Assembly (NCBI GenBank): GCA_000310025.1
Contig: FN649728.1
Span: 124,001 to 188,000, forward strand
Source of the DNA: Ectocarpus siliculosus
Taxonomy: Eukaryota > Sar > Phaeophyceae > Ectocarpales > Ectocarpaceae
Length of the DNA stretch: 64,000 nt
Reading direction: 5' to 3'
The notes below the pieces were generated by a model. That model ran no database searches, was not told the origin of the DNA, and saw nothing but the letters and a program-made list of their open reading frames with translations. This document shows, piece by piece, positions 23,301 to 38,900 of this stretch. The translations under genes and the position numbers were made by a program. Numbering within the stretch: the first letter of the stretch is position 1; each line of letters opens with the position of its first letter.

Positions 23301-23793
23301 ATGCTGCTGCTGCTGCTGCTGTCAGCGTCGTGATGCAGTCGAAAGGGCAAGGCGAGGACCGCCAGTGCTGCAGGGCCAGCGGCAGCGCGTGCGGCGCCAC
23401 GGGCAACAGCCGGCTCATGGCCACCAGCACGTCCTCGGCGCGCTCCGCGGGGGAGACGGCAGCCACGATCGGGTTCTCCTTGGCGGTTGCGTTGGATTCT
23501 GGTGCGGCGACGGTGGGGTGCAACGACCCAGGAGCAGCAGCGCGAGCGGCCGAGAGCGCTCGTGCAACGCACTCGAGGAGAAAGGGGCCCATGGCCCGCG
23601 CCACCTGCACCGTCTGCTCGGGGCACAGCAGCAGGAAGGCAGACGTCTCCAGAACCTTCTCCAGGCTGTACGCAGAGGAAGAAGGTGAGATCGCTGAGCA
23701 GGCATCTCTGATGGCTTGGAGGTGGGCCGTTTCCGGTAGCTCGCGGGCAAGCGCTTCCGCGATGGTGCGGTGGGCGTTTTCTCGATGGTGCAT
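1976..23793 (-). CDS. MDN1: Midasin (AAA+ ATPase, 60S ribosome maturation), 5' part, 16 exons, runs off left edge
   Basis: Midasin/Rea1 is a giant dynein-like AAA+ ATPase of the nucleolus and nucleoplasm that removes assembly factors from pre-60S ribosomes. Sixteen minus-strand exons join in phase to 1,308 codons (3,924 nt). In order: N-terminal helical region (about 1-425); AAA1 with Walker A GPAGSGKS (about 429-436) and the family's atypical Walker B WVLIEDLD (about 507-514); AAA2 with GETGCGKT (about 801-808), WVLLDEINLA (about 987-996), sensor region FAAMNPPTD and arginine-finger region LRRRFSE; AAA3 with GPTSAGKTS across a splice junction and then CVRINNHEHTDIQEY. The Met at 23,793 is preceded in frame by TGA at 23,797-23,799. 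Human midasin is about 5,600 aa, so only the first quarter is here; AAA3 Walker B to the MIDAS domain must lie left of base 1. Introns reach 6 kb and are full of repeats. Confidence 0.94.
2499..2780 (+). repeat. Direct duplication, 91-bp unit, two copies
   Basis: The unit beginning GTGGTCTCAGTCAATGGGTG and ending GATCATAGACCT occurs at 2,499-2,589 and 2,689-2,780 with only a few differences. It is inside the intron between MDN1 exons 15 and 16. Confidence 0.85.
2824..3146 (+). repeat. Direct duplication, about 105-bp unit, two copies
   Basis: The unit beginning CTGCAGACAGCTCAGAGGG is at 2,824-2,930 and 3,039-3,146, about 215 bp apart, and nearly identical. Together with the duplication just upstream this suggests successive segmental slippage in one intron. 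Confidence 0.85.
3325..3420 (-). CDS. MDN1: MDN1 exon 15: first half of AAA3 P-loop
   Basis: A 96-nt exon, acceptor GGTCCTCAG|GTTTGT, donor ACCAG|GTGCGC. Encodes LRCLARAVASSDSPVLLQGP and ends in a split Ser; joined to exon 16 it reads GPTSAGKTS. The family usually has GETSxGKT, so the Pro for Glu is a small departure. Confidence 0.92.
3864..4070 (-). CDS. MDN1: MDN1 exon 14
   Basis: Acceptor TCTGAAAG|GGATGG, donor CGCAG|GTGAGC. Encodes RAKILKGILRAFGKGMSAKD, then a GGR motif and VRIGPFWLEGGP, corresponding to the linker between AAA2 and AAA3 (family 'V.VEGYWI..G'). Confidence 0.88.
4259..4369 (-). CDS. MDN1: MDN1 exon 13
   Basis: Acceptor TTCAACAG|GACCCT, donor GACGG|GTGAGA. Encodes TLVGAVSCARRLVD and RAMVEGYRSLFETQLD, the equivalents of TLCRALRFA... 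and SLYEGFCLxFLTQLD in human midasin. Phases match both neighbours. Confidence 0.92.
4737..4934 (-). CDS. MDN1: MDN1 exon 12: AAA2 arginine finger and small subdomain
   Basis: Acceptor ATGATTAG|GTTTTC, donor CTCAG|GTACAG. With exon 11 it reads LRRRFSEVYVPEL, the arginine-finger region, and later SDGAGQRPRYSLR, matching the family's DGxGxRPHYSLR. Confidence 0.95.
4935..6205 (-). other. MDN1 intron between exons 11 and 12
   Basis: Contains the (CAA)n tract and several plus-strand open frames of 70-90 codons (5,497-6,197) without recognisable domains. These may be remnants of a decayed mobile element, but I see no reverse transcriptase, integrase or transposase motif. Confidence 0.5.
5358..5396 (+). 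repeat. (CAA)n microsatellite
   Basis: About twelve ACA/CAA units followed by TGTTGTTG, so the tract ends in a small hairpin. Intronic in MDN1. Confidence 0.9.
6206..6345 (-). CDS. MDN1: MDN1 exon 11: AAA2 sensor I
   Basis: Acceptor TTCGGTAG|GGTGCG, donor CGCAG|GTACGT. Continues LLE as GAEGSLCLTERGDMNPV and then FRLFAAMNPPTDASKKDLPP, the sensor I loop of AAA2. Two leftover nt (AG) complete Arg with the first base of exon 12. Confidence 0.95.
7395..7536 (-). CDS. MDN1: MDN1 exon 10: AAA2 Walker B
   Basis: Acceptor GCCACCAG|GGCAGC after a pyrimidine-rich tract, donor CTTGAG|GTATGT. Encodes FAFSFVEGVLVKAIREG and KWVLLDEINLASAETL, a near-consensus midasin AAA2 Walker B region, ending SGLLE. Confidence 0.96.
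8276..8454 (-). CDS. MDN1: MDN1 exon 9: variable linker before AAA2 Walker B
   Basis: Acceptor GATTGCAG|CTTGAC, donor CAACG|GTGAGT. Encodes a charged variable region ending RRDWERFHSNAERFERQ, which fits the midasin 'WxxFxxxVxxFE' element. The two leftover nt (CG) join G of exon 10 to restore Arg, so the phases agree. Confidence 0.87.
8943..8990 (+). repeat. G-rich tract, possible quadruplex former
   Basis: Two long G runs (13 and 8 nt) separated by TT, preceded by further G runs. Intronic in MDN1 (between exons 8 and 9). Confidence 0.75.
10016..10172 (+). repeat. 157-bp dispersed repeat, copy 3
   Basis: Lies in the same MDN1 gene but in another intron (between exons 8 and 9... it is just below exon 8 on the minus strand), 8.4 kb from copies 1 and 2. 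It is nearly identical to copy 1 over its whole length, including GATTACAGAACAGGTCTGTG. Confidence 0.85.
10270..10425 (-). CDS. MDN1: MDN1 exon 8: AAA2 insert helices
   Basis: Acceptor TGTTTTCAG|GAAGTG, donor GACAAG|GTCAGT, phase 0. Encodes EVLREFLRLFPLLFSATQNA and FERRQWSRLSKGLRNAAKM, matching the family's helices after GGYKPV (FxxLFxxTFSxxQN). It follows a roughly 6-kb intron that holds a satellite array. Confidence 0.9.
11190..14480 (+). repeat. Complex satellite of hairpin-forming units, about 240-bp period
   Basis: Each unit has a left arm resembling TTGGGACATGATCAGGTGGC and a right arm resembling GGGCGGGCCATCGGATCGTA, which are inverted copies of each other around an ACGCG-rich loop. 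Right arms lie near 11,279, 11,682, 11,909, 12,150, 12,398, 12,879, 13,110, 13,588 and 14,340; left arms precede each and there is an extra left arm near 13,772. Spacing is about 240 bp or multiples. A second module (GCCCTGCGCTAGAC... type) recurs near 11,420, 12,610 and 13,340, giving a higher-order pattern. It occupies the long intron between MDN1 exons 7 and 8. Confidence 0.85.
13812..14100 (+). mobile_element. Foldback (MITE-like) element inserted in the satellite
   Basis: Long imperfect inverted arms: AAGAAAGAGCTGCCAAAGGA at about 13,884 pairs with the CCCTTGGGCAGCTCTTTCTT segment ending near 14,026, and similarity extends outward through CGAACCGC/GCGGTTCG to arms of about 95 bp. The inner GGCGACTCC/GGAGTCGCC also pairs. 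It starts right after a satellite left arm that has no right arm, which indicates insertion into a unit. No coding capacity is visible. Confidence 0.75.
14700..14990 (+). mobile_element. Second, degraded copy of the foldback element
   Basis: Shares CCATCGCCAGGGGACGT / ACCTGGCGATAG pairing, CACATGGGCAGCTCG, and a tail with GTACAGCAG and AAGCCTCACGC that also follows the copy at 13.8-14.17 kb. More diverged than the first copy. Confidence 0.5.
14991..16394 (-). other. Rest of the MDN1 intron before exon 8
   Basis: Plain intronic sequence with short open frames on both strands, no domains, no strong repeats. Nothing further seen. Confidence 0.6.
16395..16547 (-). CDS. MDN1: MDN1 exon 7: AAA2 Walker A
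   Basis: Acceptor TTGCACAG|GTCGGG, donor GCGGAG|GTGAGA. Encodes VGETGCGKTALVQRLAE, then VVQNLSLQTDGADLLGGFRP, which closely follows the midasin AAA2 signature (QxSDxADLLGGYKPV). Confidence 0.96.
17527..17925 (+). repeat. Direct duplication (about 80-bp unit) flanking a (CCACT)n microsatellite
   Basis: The unit with TTGTCGACAGGNATGTCTTCAGGCTC-type sequence is at 17,529-17,610 and again at 17,847-17,925. Between them, 17,637-17,675 is (CCACT)7. All are in the intron between MDN1 exons 6 and 7. Confidence 0.85.
18052..18130 (+). repeat. 33-bp tandem repeat, 2.4 copies
   Basis: The unit begins ACGATGCTGACGCCGCCTAG and, being a multiple of three, keeps an open frame on both strands. That explains the long spurious minus-strand frame at 17,966-18,751. 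Confidence 0.9.
18469..18576 (-). CDS. MDN1: MDN1 exon 6: strand leading into AAA2 P-loop
   Basis: A 108-nt exon, acceptor AACGCAG|GCAAAA, donor CTGCTG|GTGAGT, phase 0 on both sides. It encodes FAPTSHALRLMETLAASAQ and ends CEPVLL; splicing to exon 7 gives PVLL-VGETGCGKT, the AAA2 P-loop strand. A longer open frame here (17,966-18,751) is in a different frame and is a shadow. Confidence 0.92.
19129..19281 (-). CDS. MDN1: MDN1 exon 5: AAA1-AAA2 linker
   Basis: Phase 0 on both sides: acceptor TCCAAACAG|GAAGCT, donor CCTCAG|GTAACT. Encodes RPEFVQAGDYLKIGRVTLPK; the IGRVxL motif is characteristic of midasin just upstream of AAA2. Confidence 0.9.
19789..19838 (+). repeat. Telomere-like (CCTTAA)n tract abutting an exon
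   Basis: About seven CCTAAC/CCTTAA units. On the minus strand it reads GTTAGGGTTAAGG... and its first GT is the donor site of MDN1 exon 4. Confidence 0.9.
19839..19994 (-). CDS. MDN1: MDN1 exon 4: AAA1-AAA2 linker, acidic
   Basis: A 156-nt phase-0 exon: acceptor ATCGACAG|GTTTCC, donor ACCAAG|GTTAGG. Encodes a very acidic stretch (QENDQEEDDDHLNDEDG) and then VVESLDVFAGHL, which resembles the midasin 'EALDCF' segment. The donor GT is the first unit of a telomere-like GTTAGG/GTTAAG array filling the start of the intron. Confidence 0.8.
21086..21337 (-). CDS. MDN1: MDN1 exon 3: AAA1 C-terminal lid
   Basis: Acceptor CGTCCTCAG|GTCCCAG, donor GATGAG|GTAAGT. Starts VPVEPLSVSETLRVAKARYP, matching the midasin segment after AAA1 sensor I, and contains EPGVRDFLKLCTRVD, the counterpart of the family's LRDLLKWCxRI motif. 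A Gly/Ser insert (KSGNSGGGGFG) sits between the two. Confidence 0.92.
21687..22063 (-). CDS. MDN1: MDN1 exon 2: AAA1 core, Walker B
   Basis: Acceptor AAAGCAG|AC. Encodes LDDQTDSKSLLGAHACTDV, then PGEFAWRPGALTRA and WVLIEDLDRAPFEVL, all close to the midasin AAA1 pattern, and ends LWTH before donor GTGAGT. The acidic pair in Walker B is ED rather than DE, as is usual for AAA1 of this family. Confidence 0.93.
22443..23793 (-). CDS. MDN1: MDN1 exon 1: start codon, N-terminal domain, AAA1 Walker A
   Basis: A 1,351-nt exon, far longer than the rest, encoding residues 1-450. It begins with ATG (MHHRENAHRTIAEAL) just after an in-frame stop. Family-like segments include ALWNWSPFFGLCRHPDALVRW and, near the end, ILLYGPAGSGKSLLAREAAR. 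A Pro/Ala/Ser-rich stretch with a run of seven prolines precedes the P-loop and looks like a lineage-specific linker. The donor is GGGAG|GTATGT; one nucleotide is left over and pairs with AC of exon 2 to make Asp. Confidence 0.92.
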
Positions 23794-23799
23794 GTTTCA

Positions 23800-25083
23800 A
23801 TGGCCCTCCACAAAGCTACTTGCCGGAAATAGTCAGCATGAACGCACGGCCAGAGATAGGAGAGGCCGTTGAGTGCCACCCTCTTCTCTGTCTCGTGCGT
23901 GCGTGTGTGGGTGGGTGTGCTGTGAGCGGCGACGGGACGAGAGGCCTGTGTGAGTGGCGTCGAAGTGAAGTGAGAGAGAGCGCGGAGGCCACCCACAGCC
24001 CACAGCACCAGGGGGTAGCCGCAGCGGGGAAATTTGAAAAACCCTATACCTGCTCTGGGCGGGGGCCACGCATGAGGGATCCAACCAAGGGTCTTTCATC
24101 ATCAGCAGTTTCGTGAGACACAAGCAGCAGTACGACTCCCTCTCCTCATCACCAAGCTCCACCCACATCCCAGCCTAAGGGTGAAGCACAGCCTGAGCTC
24201 CATTGATGACATTGTGCCAACCCCACTGCAATATGATGAACTGCTGCCTGTTTAAAATTTGAAATTTGAAATTACGTCATGAGCCGGCCGGTAGACGACC
24301 ACGAAACCACGGCTGGTATCAAACACATGGTCCACCTAGGCTCAATATATTAGCTCAACGCCATATGGATCTGCCCATCCCCCGCAGCACAGATGTTGGA
24401 GGGAAATCATTACCTGGATCTCTACAAGTCTCGCGGCCGTTTCATCATAAGGACTACCCGCCAAGCCAAGCCGGTCATGTTCTCGTCTTTTCCACCTCCA
24501 GGAAGTACGGTGTGCTGTGAGCCAGGGAGTCAGATCCTCCTCCGTCTCACCTCTGCCTCACACTCCTGAGCTACACCAATCGAGTTTTTTTTTGGATGGG
24601 GAATGCGTACGTCTTCACGCCGAGCAAACGACATTGTCGCAGCATCCGATACGTAACAGAAACCCGGACGGTCGTGCATTCTTCTAAACGATTTCCTCGA
24701 AATCAACCCCGTCGCGATACCACTCCGACAACAGCAGCAGTGCATCAGGGAATCTACAGTAGATGACTGGCAGCTAAGTCGCTAACAGCAAGCTTCAATA
24801 CTTTCATCGCCACAACCGCAGTGAGCCCCGCCGGTCTCGAAAAGGTGTAAAACTAAGCACCAGCGGCAGGTAAGGGAATAGGTATCCTTCCCCCGACGGT
24901 TGCCGCACCAAGCCTCGATACGATCAACGGTCGGCTCTCATGCATCTGCCGGGAAAAGGCAAGCGGAGAGCCGCTGTGGTTTGGGATAACTCTCCTCCTC
25001 TCTCCACCCCCTCTTCCCTGGCGACGGCCCTATCAGGAAGTAATCATCGGCAACAAAGCACGCCTACAACGTAATAACCAACT
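23800..25083. other. Intergenic spacer, MSTO1 3' end to MDN1 5' end
   Basis: About 1.3 kb between two minus-strand genes. It must hold the MSTO1 3' UTR and the MDN1 promoter and 5' UTR. I see an AT-rich stretch (TTTAAAATTTGAAATTTGAAA at 24,252-24,272) but no recognisable promoter element, RNA gene or repeat. Confidence 0.6.
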
Positions 25084-33322
<8,239 letters not shown>

Positions 33323-34782
33323 CTGTTGGATTCGATGAAAGGTAGGCATGCAGAATGAAAACAGTTCACAGATAGAGGTTATCGACAAAGCATGACCGTT
33401 CCTTCAAGGAACAACACATTGCTCTGTGACATTCCTGAAATCGGGCCCGCCTCGTCCAGCATTCGGAGAGAAAATGCCAATCATCACGACTGGTTATGGC
33501 AAATGTTCGCATCCAGAGGGTAAATAGAAACCTGTTTCCCGACACGGCCATCACCATCCATGGGTGTGTGGGATGTACCGTAGAGCCACCCCCCAAACAA
33601 GGGTTGCCGTTAGCCTTGTCAAAAGTTGCAATTCTTCCGTGCACGTGTTAATGGCAAGAAGGTTGGTTTGTACGAACGTCAGCGCCAGAGCGCTGTATCT
33701 CTCTCTCTTTCTTTCTTTCTCTCTCTCCCTCTCTCCATCTATCTATCTCTGTCTCTTCCGTTCAATTGCATGCAATCATTATTCTGGCACGTTCGACAGC
33801 ACGTTAACGGATAAATTTGGGCCTGCAAGAACGACCATGGTTCCACCTCTCGAGGACTAGGTTTATCACCCTCGGCCAATATATCCCGCGGGAACGGGCA
33901 GGGGGGCAAACGCGTTCGATGCCTGCCATAAAAAACGGCCCCCGTCTTGCCCGCACGTGGAAAGGCACATACTGGTAACAAAAAGGCCCTGTAGGCACCC
34001 TTTTCTCGGAGAACTCAACCCCGATTCTAGTGAAACGTGCATGTCCACGGTCAGGTTTGCCATGTTTTAATGTGGCCCTTTGTGAGTGTCACCATTGAAT
34101 GTCTCGTAGATAGCGACGTGTCAGATGATGAACCTGTCTGTCGGAATATACCTTCGGGGTGCATGCTGAACCCGCGTGCAAGCACAGAAGCTTCCGCTCA
34201 CTCTACACGCTCTACCTTTACCTCTACCTCTACCCTAACCAATGGCGTTCCTCACTCTCCCAAGAAAGATCAGATCAAGCCTGGTGTGTACTATTCCACG
34301 CCGCACATACAGGCGTACACAGGAAGAACGAAAACAATATTCGTCGAGCTATGTACTATTATACCGCAGACTTGACACAACCGTCTCACACCAAACGTGG
34401 ATATGCTACATAAATTAGTACGGCAGTAGCGCCTCCCCGCCAAACGTTCGCACGTGTACGGCCGGCAAAATAAAGGTGCTAACGGCAGAGGTTTCGACTC
34501 CTCCGTCTTTTCGTCTTTTCGGCGCGAGATAGTTTCAGTTGTACGCATACGGGCATCGAAGTCAGAAAGAGGTGGAAGAGCACGCATTGCGGGTACATAT
34601 TGTAGGTAGCTGGGCGGCACCGGCAGAGTTGTATGGAGGGGTCAGTGACATCTTATATCTACATACATCGTCCACTTCTGTTGCCAGGGCATCACAAGCC
34701 CTGCGCAGCAGACTTATCAACTGCTGTATCTCTAATGTAGAAGCAGCATTGCGGAGACGTGTGGGGTGGGCGGGAGAGAGGG

Positions 34783-34819
<37 letters not shown>

Positions 34820-35908
34820 GGGGGCGGGGTGGAGGAGGACGCAGAATATGTCCTGTTTGCTACCTCCGAGCGACTGCCCGAGCCTCCGTATGTTGGGCTC
34901 CTTCGTCGCCTCCTACGTTGGTCTCTGCGTTCGGCCTGTGCCTCGACCGGGTCCTGTATGCGGGCAGCCCTGACTGGGTAGCTGCCAGTCGCCGGGTAGC
35001 TGCCAGTCGCGGTAGCTGGAACAGAGAGAGTTTAAATTTCACCTCCCCGTCTCTGATTGGTTGAATGGCAACGGTGGTCCCACAGGTCAGTCAGAGATTG
35101 CATTAGCAAGGCGAACGCGGCCTATCTCCCCCCAGTGTCTGAGCTGTGGTGCTTGCACCACCCAATTTTCAGCCGTATCCTAGGCATGCGTGTCATAATG
35201 TGGGAGGTGCGCGTGTCTGTTGGACGGGACGGCGTGTTCTGCTGCTGTACAGAAGTCTTCAAGAGCCCCTTTGGTGCGCCAGCCACGCTCAACGACAGCA
35301 GGAAGGGGGGTACACACCTGGAGAGTGATAATCTCTCGCCCGGAGGAGTCGTTCATGGTAGCGTTGTCGGTGTTATTCCTCGCGTCCGTGCGGCTGTGCT
35401 GCAACTCTGCCACTGGATCACATTTGCGTGTTTGCCGGGCATAGGGGCTCCGCCGAGCAAGGAAGAGAGTATAAAGTTGTACCCCCTCCGGGACTGTCAG
35501 AAATTTCTCGGATTTGGCAACCCTGCAGGCTTGCAACAGCGGTGCTTCCGCTCTTGTCGCTCGGGGTAGACAATCGGCATTCTTGCGGCAAGCAGTCGTC
35601 AAGGGCACGACAAGGAAATCCACGCTTCTCCTTGTTTTATCTCCTGCCGCTGGCGAAAAAGCCTACGCTTGATGTGATTGGGGCAACGGACTCGGTATCG
35701 ATATCGCTCTAAAAACTGCTTGATTGAGCTGCGTGTTGCCCGTTGAGGCGATTCTATCGCTCAGGCTGCGTTTTCTGCTGTCTTGTTTGGCGTGGGTTAC
35801 CTGTGCACGCGCACACTAGGCGTCCTGGAGAAGCATTCGACTACTTCTGTGCGGCGATCTTCTTTCGATCCTGTGTCACACGCTATTTTCATCTCTCCTC
35901 TGCCGGTG
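33323..35908. other. Divergent intergenic region between MSTO1 and CHID1
   Basis: Should contain both promoters and the missing MSTO1 first exon. It holds a (CT)n-rich stretch at 33,697-33,760 and a (GA)n tract at 34,779-34,817. Plus-strand open frames at 34,539-34,973 and 35,057-35,569 have no recognisable motifs. Confidence 0.55.
34779..34817 (+). repeat. (GA)n microsatellite
   Basis: About 17 uninterrupted GA units within a purine-rich stretch. Confidence 0.9.
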
Positions 35909-35985
35909 ATGTTCCCACGCAACTCGCCGCTGCTTCTCTTCGCGGCCGTTCTGCTGCATGGGATCCCCATCCTTCATGCTCGAAG
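35909..35985 (+). CDS. CHID1: Possible CHID1 exon 1: signal peptide
   Basis: ATG opening [20 protein letters not shown] followed by ILHAR and donor CGAAG|GTATGG. This is a good signal peptide with a plausible cleavage after HA, as expected for a secreted CHID1. The link to the gene is positional only; its leftover phase (2 nt) does not match the next exon I recognise. Confidence 0.4.
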
Positions 35986-38900
35986 GTATGGCATTCATGT
36001 ATGGTGGCATTCATGTGTATGCAAACATGCAATACAGCAGTTACCGTCGTTAAAATGAAATCGCTTTGAAGGATTGTGTAGCCTGAATGTCTACTGTAGC
36101 TTGCAGAAAATAACAGTCGATGCCCTCCATGGCATTGCCCCGCAATTTTTATTTCACTGCTGTACTGCTAAAAATCACGGCAGACAACAGATATTACACG
36201 TTGACTGATTCGAAAACAACCGCAAGAGCACCAGAGAACGCACACGAGACCCACAAGACCAGTCGGGGGAACCCCTTTTGCCACCCTTGTTCGTATCGTA
36301 CCGGTGGGGTGACTTAACCCTTACAGGCCGATTCAGCTCCGTTCTCGGCTCCGATCAATTTGCGTGCCGAAAGATCGCCGTTGTGCCTCGGCTATGAGCG
36401 AACATACATAGAGACCAGCAGGGAAACACAGGCAGCCCACCCCAAAAGCACGCTTATCAGCAATGCGCACAGGACTCACATAGTACAATACTATTCACCC
36501 AGGCCTAATCTCTCTGACGTGGGGCAGATATCCTTTCCAGATCCAATCAACTGCCTACCGGTACTGAAAGATTCAAACGCAAAACACCACCGGAGGGTAC
36601 ATACAGCACCCTGAACATGTGATCAACCCGGTGCCGCACCCGCGGAGGAGGGCAGAGAAAGCGCACACCGGAGCTGATGCTAACGTACTGCCTCGATGCT
36701 TGATGTTCTTGTGATTGCGGTGCGTGTGGTTTCCAGTTTTGGGAGTGAACGGTGGTTAGTCTGCTGTGTGCAAAATTTCGCTCAAGGGTTTTCGGGACTA
36801 CAGCTCCGATCACAGCTCCGACCACAGCCCTTTATTTGTAGTACAGAATGGTAAAATTTATCACGATTTTGATGCATTTTGTGCGATGGTGGATGATGGT
36901 CTCGATTCTCTGATGAGCGGGCCGTTTTTTTCGTCGATCTGGCGCTTCTGTGAGGCAGTTTCCCGTCAGCGTCTTCGCATCTAGCCCCGCTAGCATATGC
37001 GCTTGCCGTATGCTCTGTCCAAGGATGAGGTGGAGAAGATGTGCCAACAGGTATTACTTGCACAGGTACATCCTCTGTGCGGACGGTTGCTGTCCGAGAC
37101 AGGCATGCACACCTGCTCAGAAACTACTGCTGCCGTACAGTCTATTTCTCTCCGCATAGCTGCTACTGCTGTACGGCAGTAGTACTACCGTCTACCGTAC
37201 TCCTGTTCGTCATCCTTACATATACCACGTCCCGATCCCTGTGAGCCCCGCACAGGGACCCACTGCTGCACCATCCTTGCCGCCGTGATTTGTGGGTGTA
37301 CACGCATGCTTGGAAGATCTTTGACTGCAGAGAGCCAGTTTCGGGGAAAAAACTAAAGCAATCAAATTAACCCAGTCACGTAAGGGTTAAGGAAGAAGAC
37401 TTCAACTTGAACAGCAAAGTACATGTATTAGTCAAATAGTTAAATAGTCTAGCAGAAGGAGGAGTCACGTGGAGCATGCATCCACTCGAAGCCAATTGAC
37501 CAAGCATGTAGAGCCTTTCCGTCGACAGGCTACAGGCTACAGTACACCAACGAAGCCCCGCTTCTTCGGGAGGGTTACAGTAGCGCTGCTGTAGGATGAG
37601 AGTTCCGACCCGTCCATGGGGACGCGTGAACTTGCCAGGAGCGCCCCATCGACTGGAACGTTTTCCTGGGTTCCCAAAAGATTTGTCACACAATGCCCGC
37701 TTCGATGTTAGCACCTGCTAAGACAAACGCATAGATTTTCGCAAAATTTGAAGGATGCCCATCCAGACCAAACAAGCTACTGCCACTCTATGCGGCTGAA
37801 ATACCATATGGCTGCCTCCCTTATATCTCTGAGCTATGAGGTAGTTACTCGCGTCCGCTATCCTCTGCTTTTCGGGTTCACAAACCTTCTGGCTCTCTCT
37901 GCAAAACATCTCCTGTCCACGCGGCATGTCCAATCATTTGCAAGGGCGATTGGGAGACGAGGTGATGTCGAGGTGGTTGAGGCCGTCGTCGATGTTGGCG
38001 GGACTGTTGGCGGGACTGTATGCATCGGCCAGGACACGGACGAATGGGGCGAGGGTGATGACGACGAAGATTGCGAGGTAGAATGTTGCCGCCCCAGTGG
38101 TATTTGTGGTATTTGTATGGTGCCTCGACATCAACAATGTCCGTGTTACAGCCGCTTTGTTCACGTTGTACCTCATTTTCTCATCGGGAAGTTGACGAGT
38201 AGTTACGGTCTCAATGGTATGGGCTGACCAACTGCTGGGCGGTGATCTTTCCTAAGCGGTAAACATGGACAAGGACAAGGACATGGTGTATGGGGGGGAT
38301 GGAGAAGCGAGCGGGACGCTCCTGCTGACTTCCAATTTTGGCATCATGACGTGTGCAGTATTAGCGACGCCAAGCCTTTGAATGACGAGGCAAGGTTCAA
38401 CTTCTCCAGAGCTCCAGCACACTTCCCTAGGCGACAGGTTAACGACATCGTCCGTATGTGTGCCCAACCCCATACGGACAGTTGAACACTGATGCTGCGG
38501 TGTTGCCCACGTTTTCGTCCAGAAAGTGCGTGGTTGTCGGCAGAGATCGCCTCCGCCATCGAGCACTACTGTGGCCTACACAACCCTTCCGTAGTGGAAA
38601 TGATCGGCACCAGCAGTCGACCAAGTGGGCAGCCGACCCGTCCAGTCGACTCAAGAAGTCTTGAACCAGTTTCCACCCTTGAGAACACCTACTATGCTCT
38701 CTTGCTTTCGGCTCTAAATCGACAGGTTGTGTCGCCGAGGGAGAGTACCGCAGAAGAAGCCCTAGATCCGGGGCGGTTATCCGATGGTGCTTTGGACGGT
38801 GCAGTCTTGCAAGGACCGGTGTCGCTGTCTGTGAGGGATCGGGGCTTGGTGACGACGGAAGTGTCTCCAGCTTCCATTTTACGGGTAAGGGCACCGCCAT

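Noticed and set aside
22615..23872. Several long plus-strand frames antisense to MDN1 exon 1
   Set aside because: GC-rich coding shadows; they lack motifs while the minus strand encodes clear midasin sequence.
36994..37050. Exon-like segment [17 protein letters not shown] as a CHID1 exon
   Set aside because: It ends at a good donor but its start phase does not fit the putative first exon, and the similarity to CHID1 is too weak.
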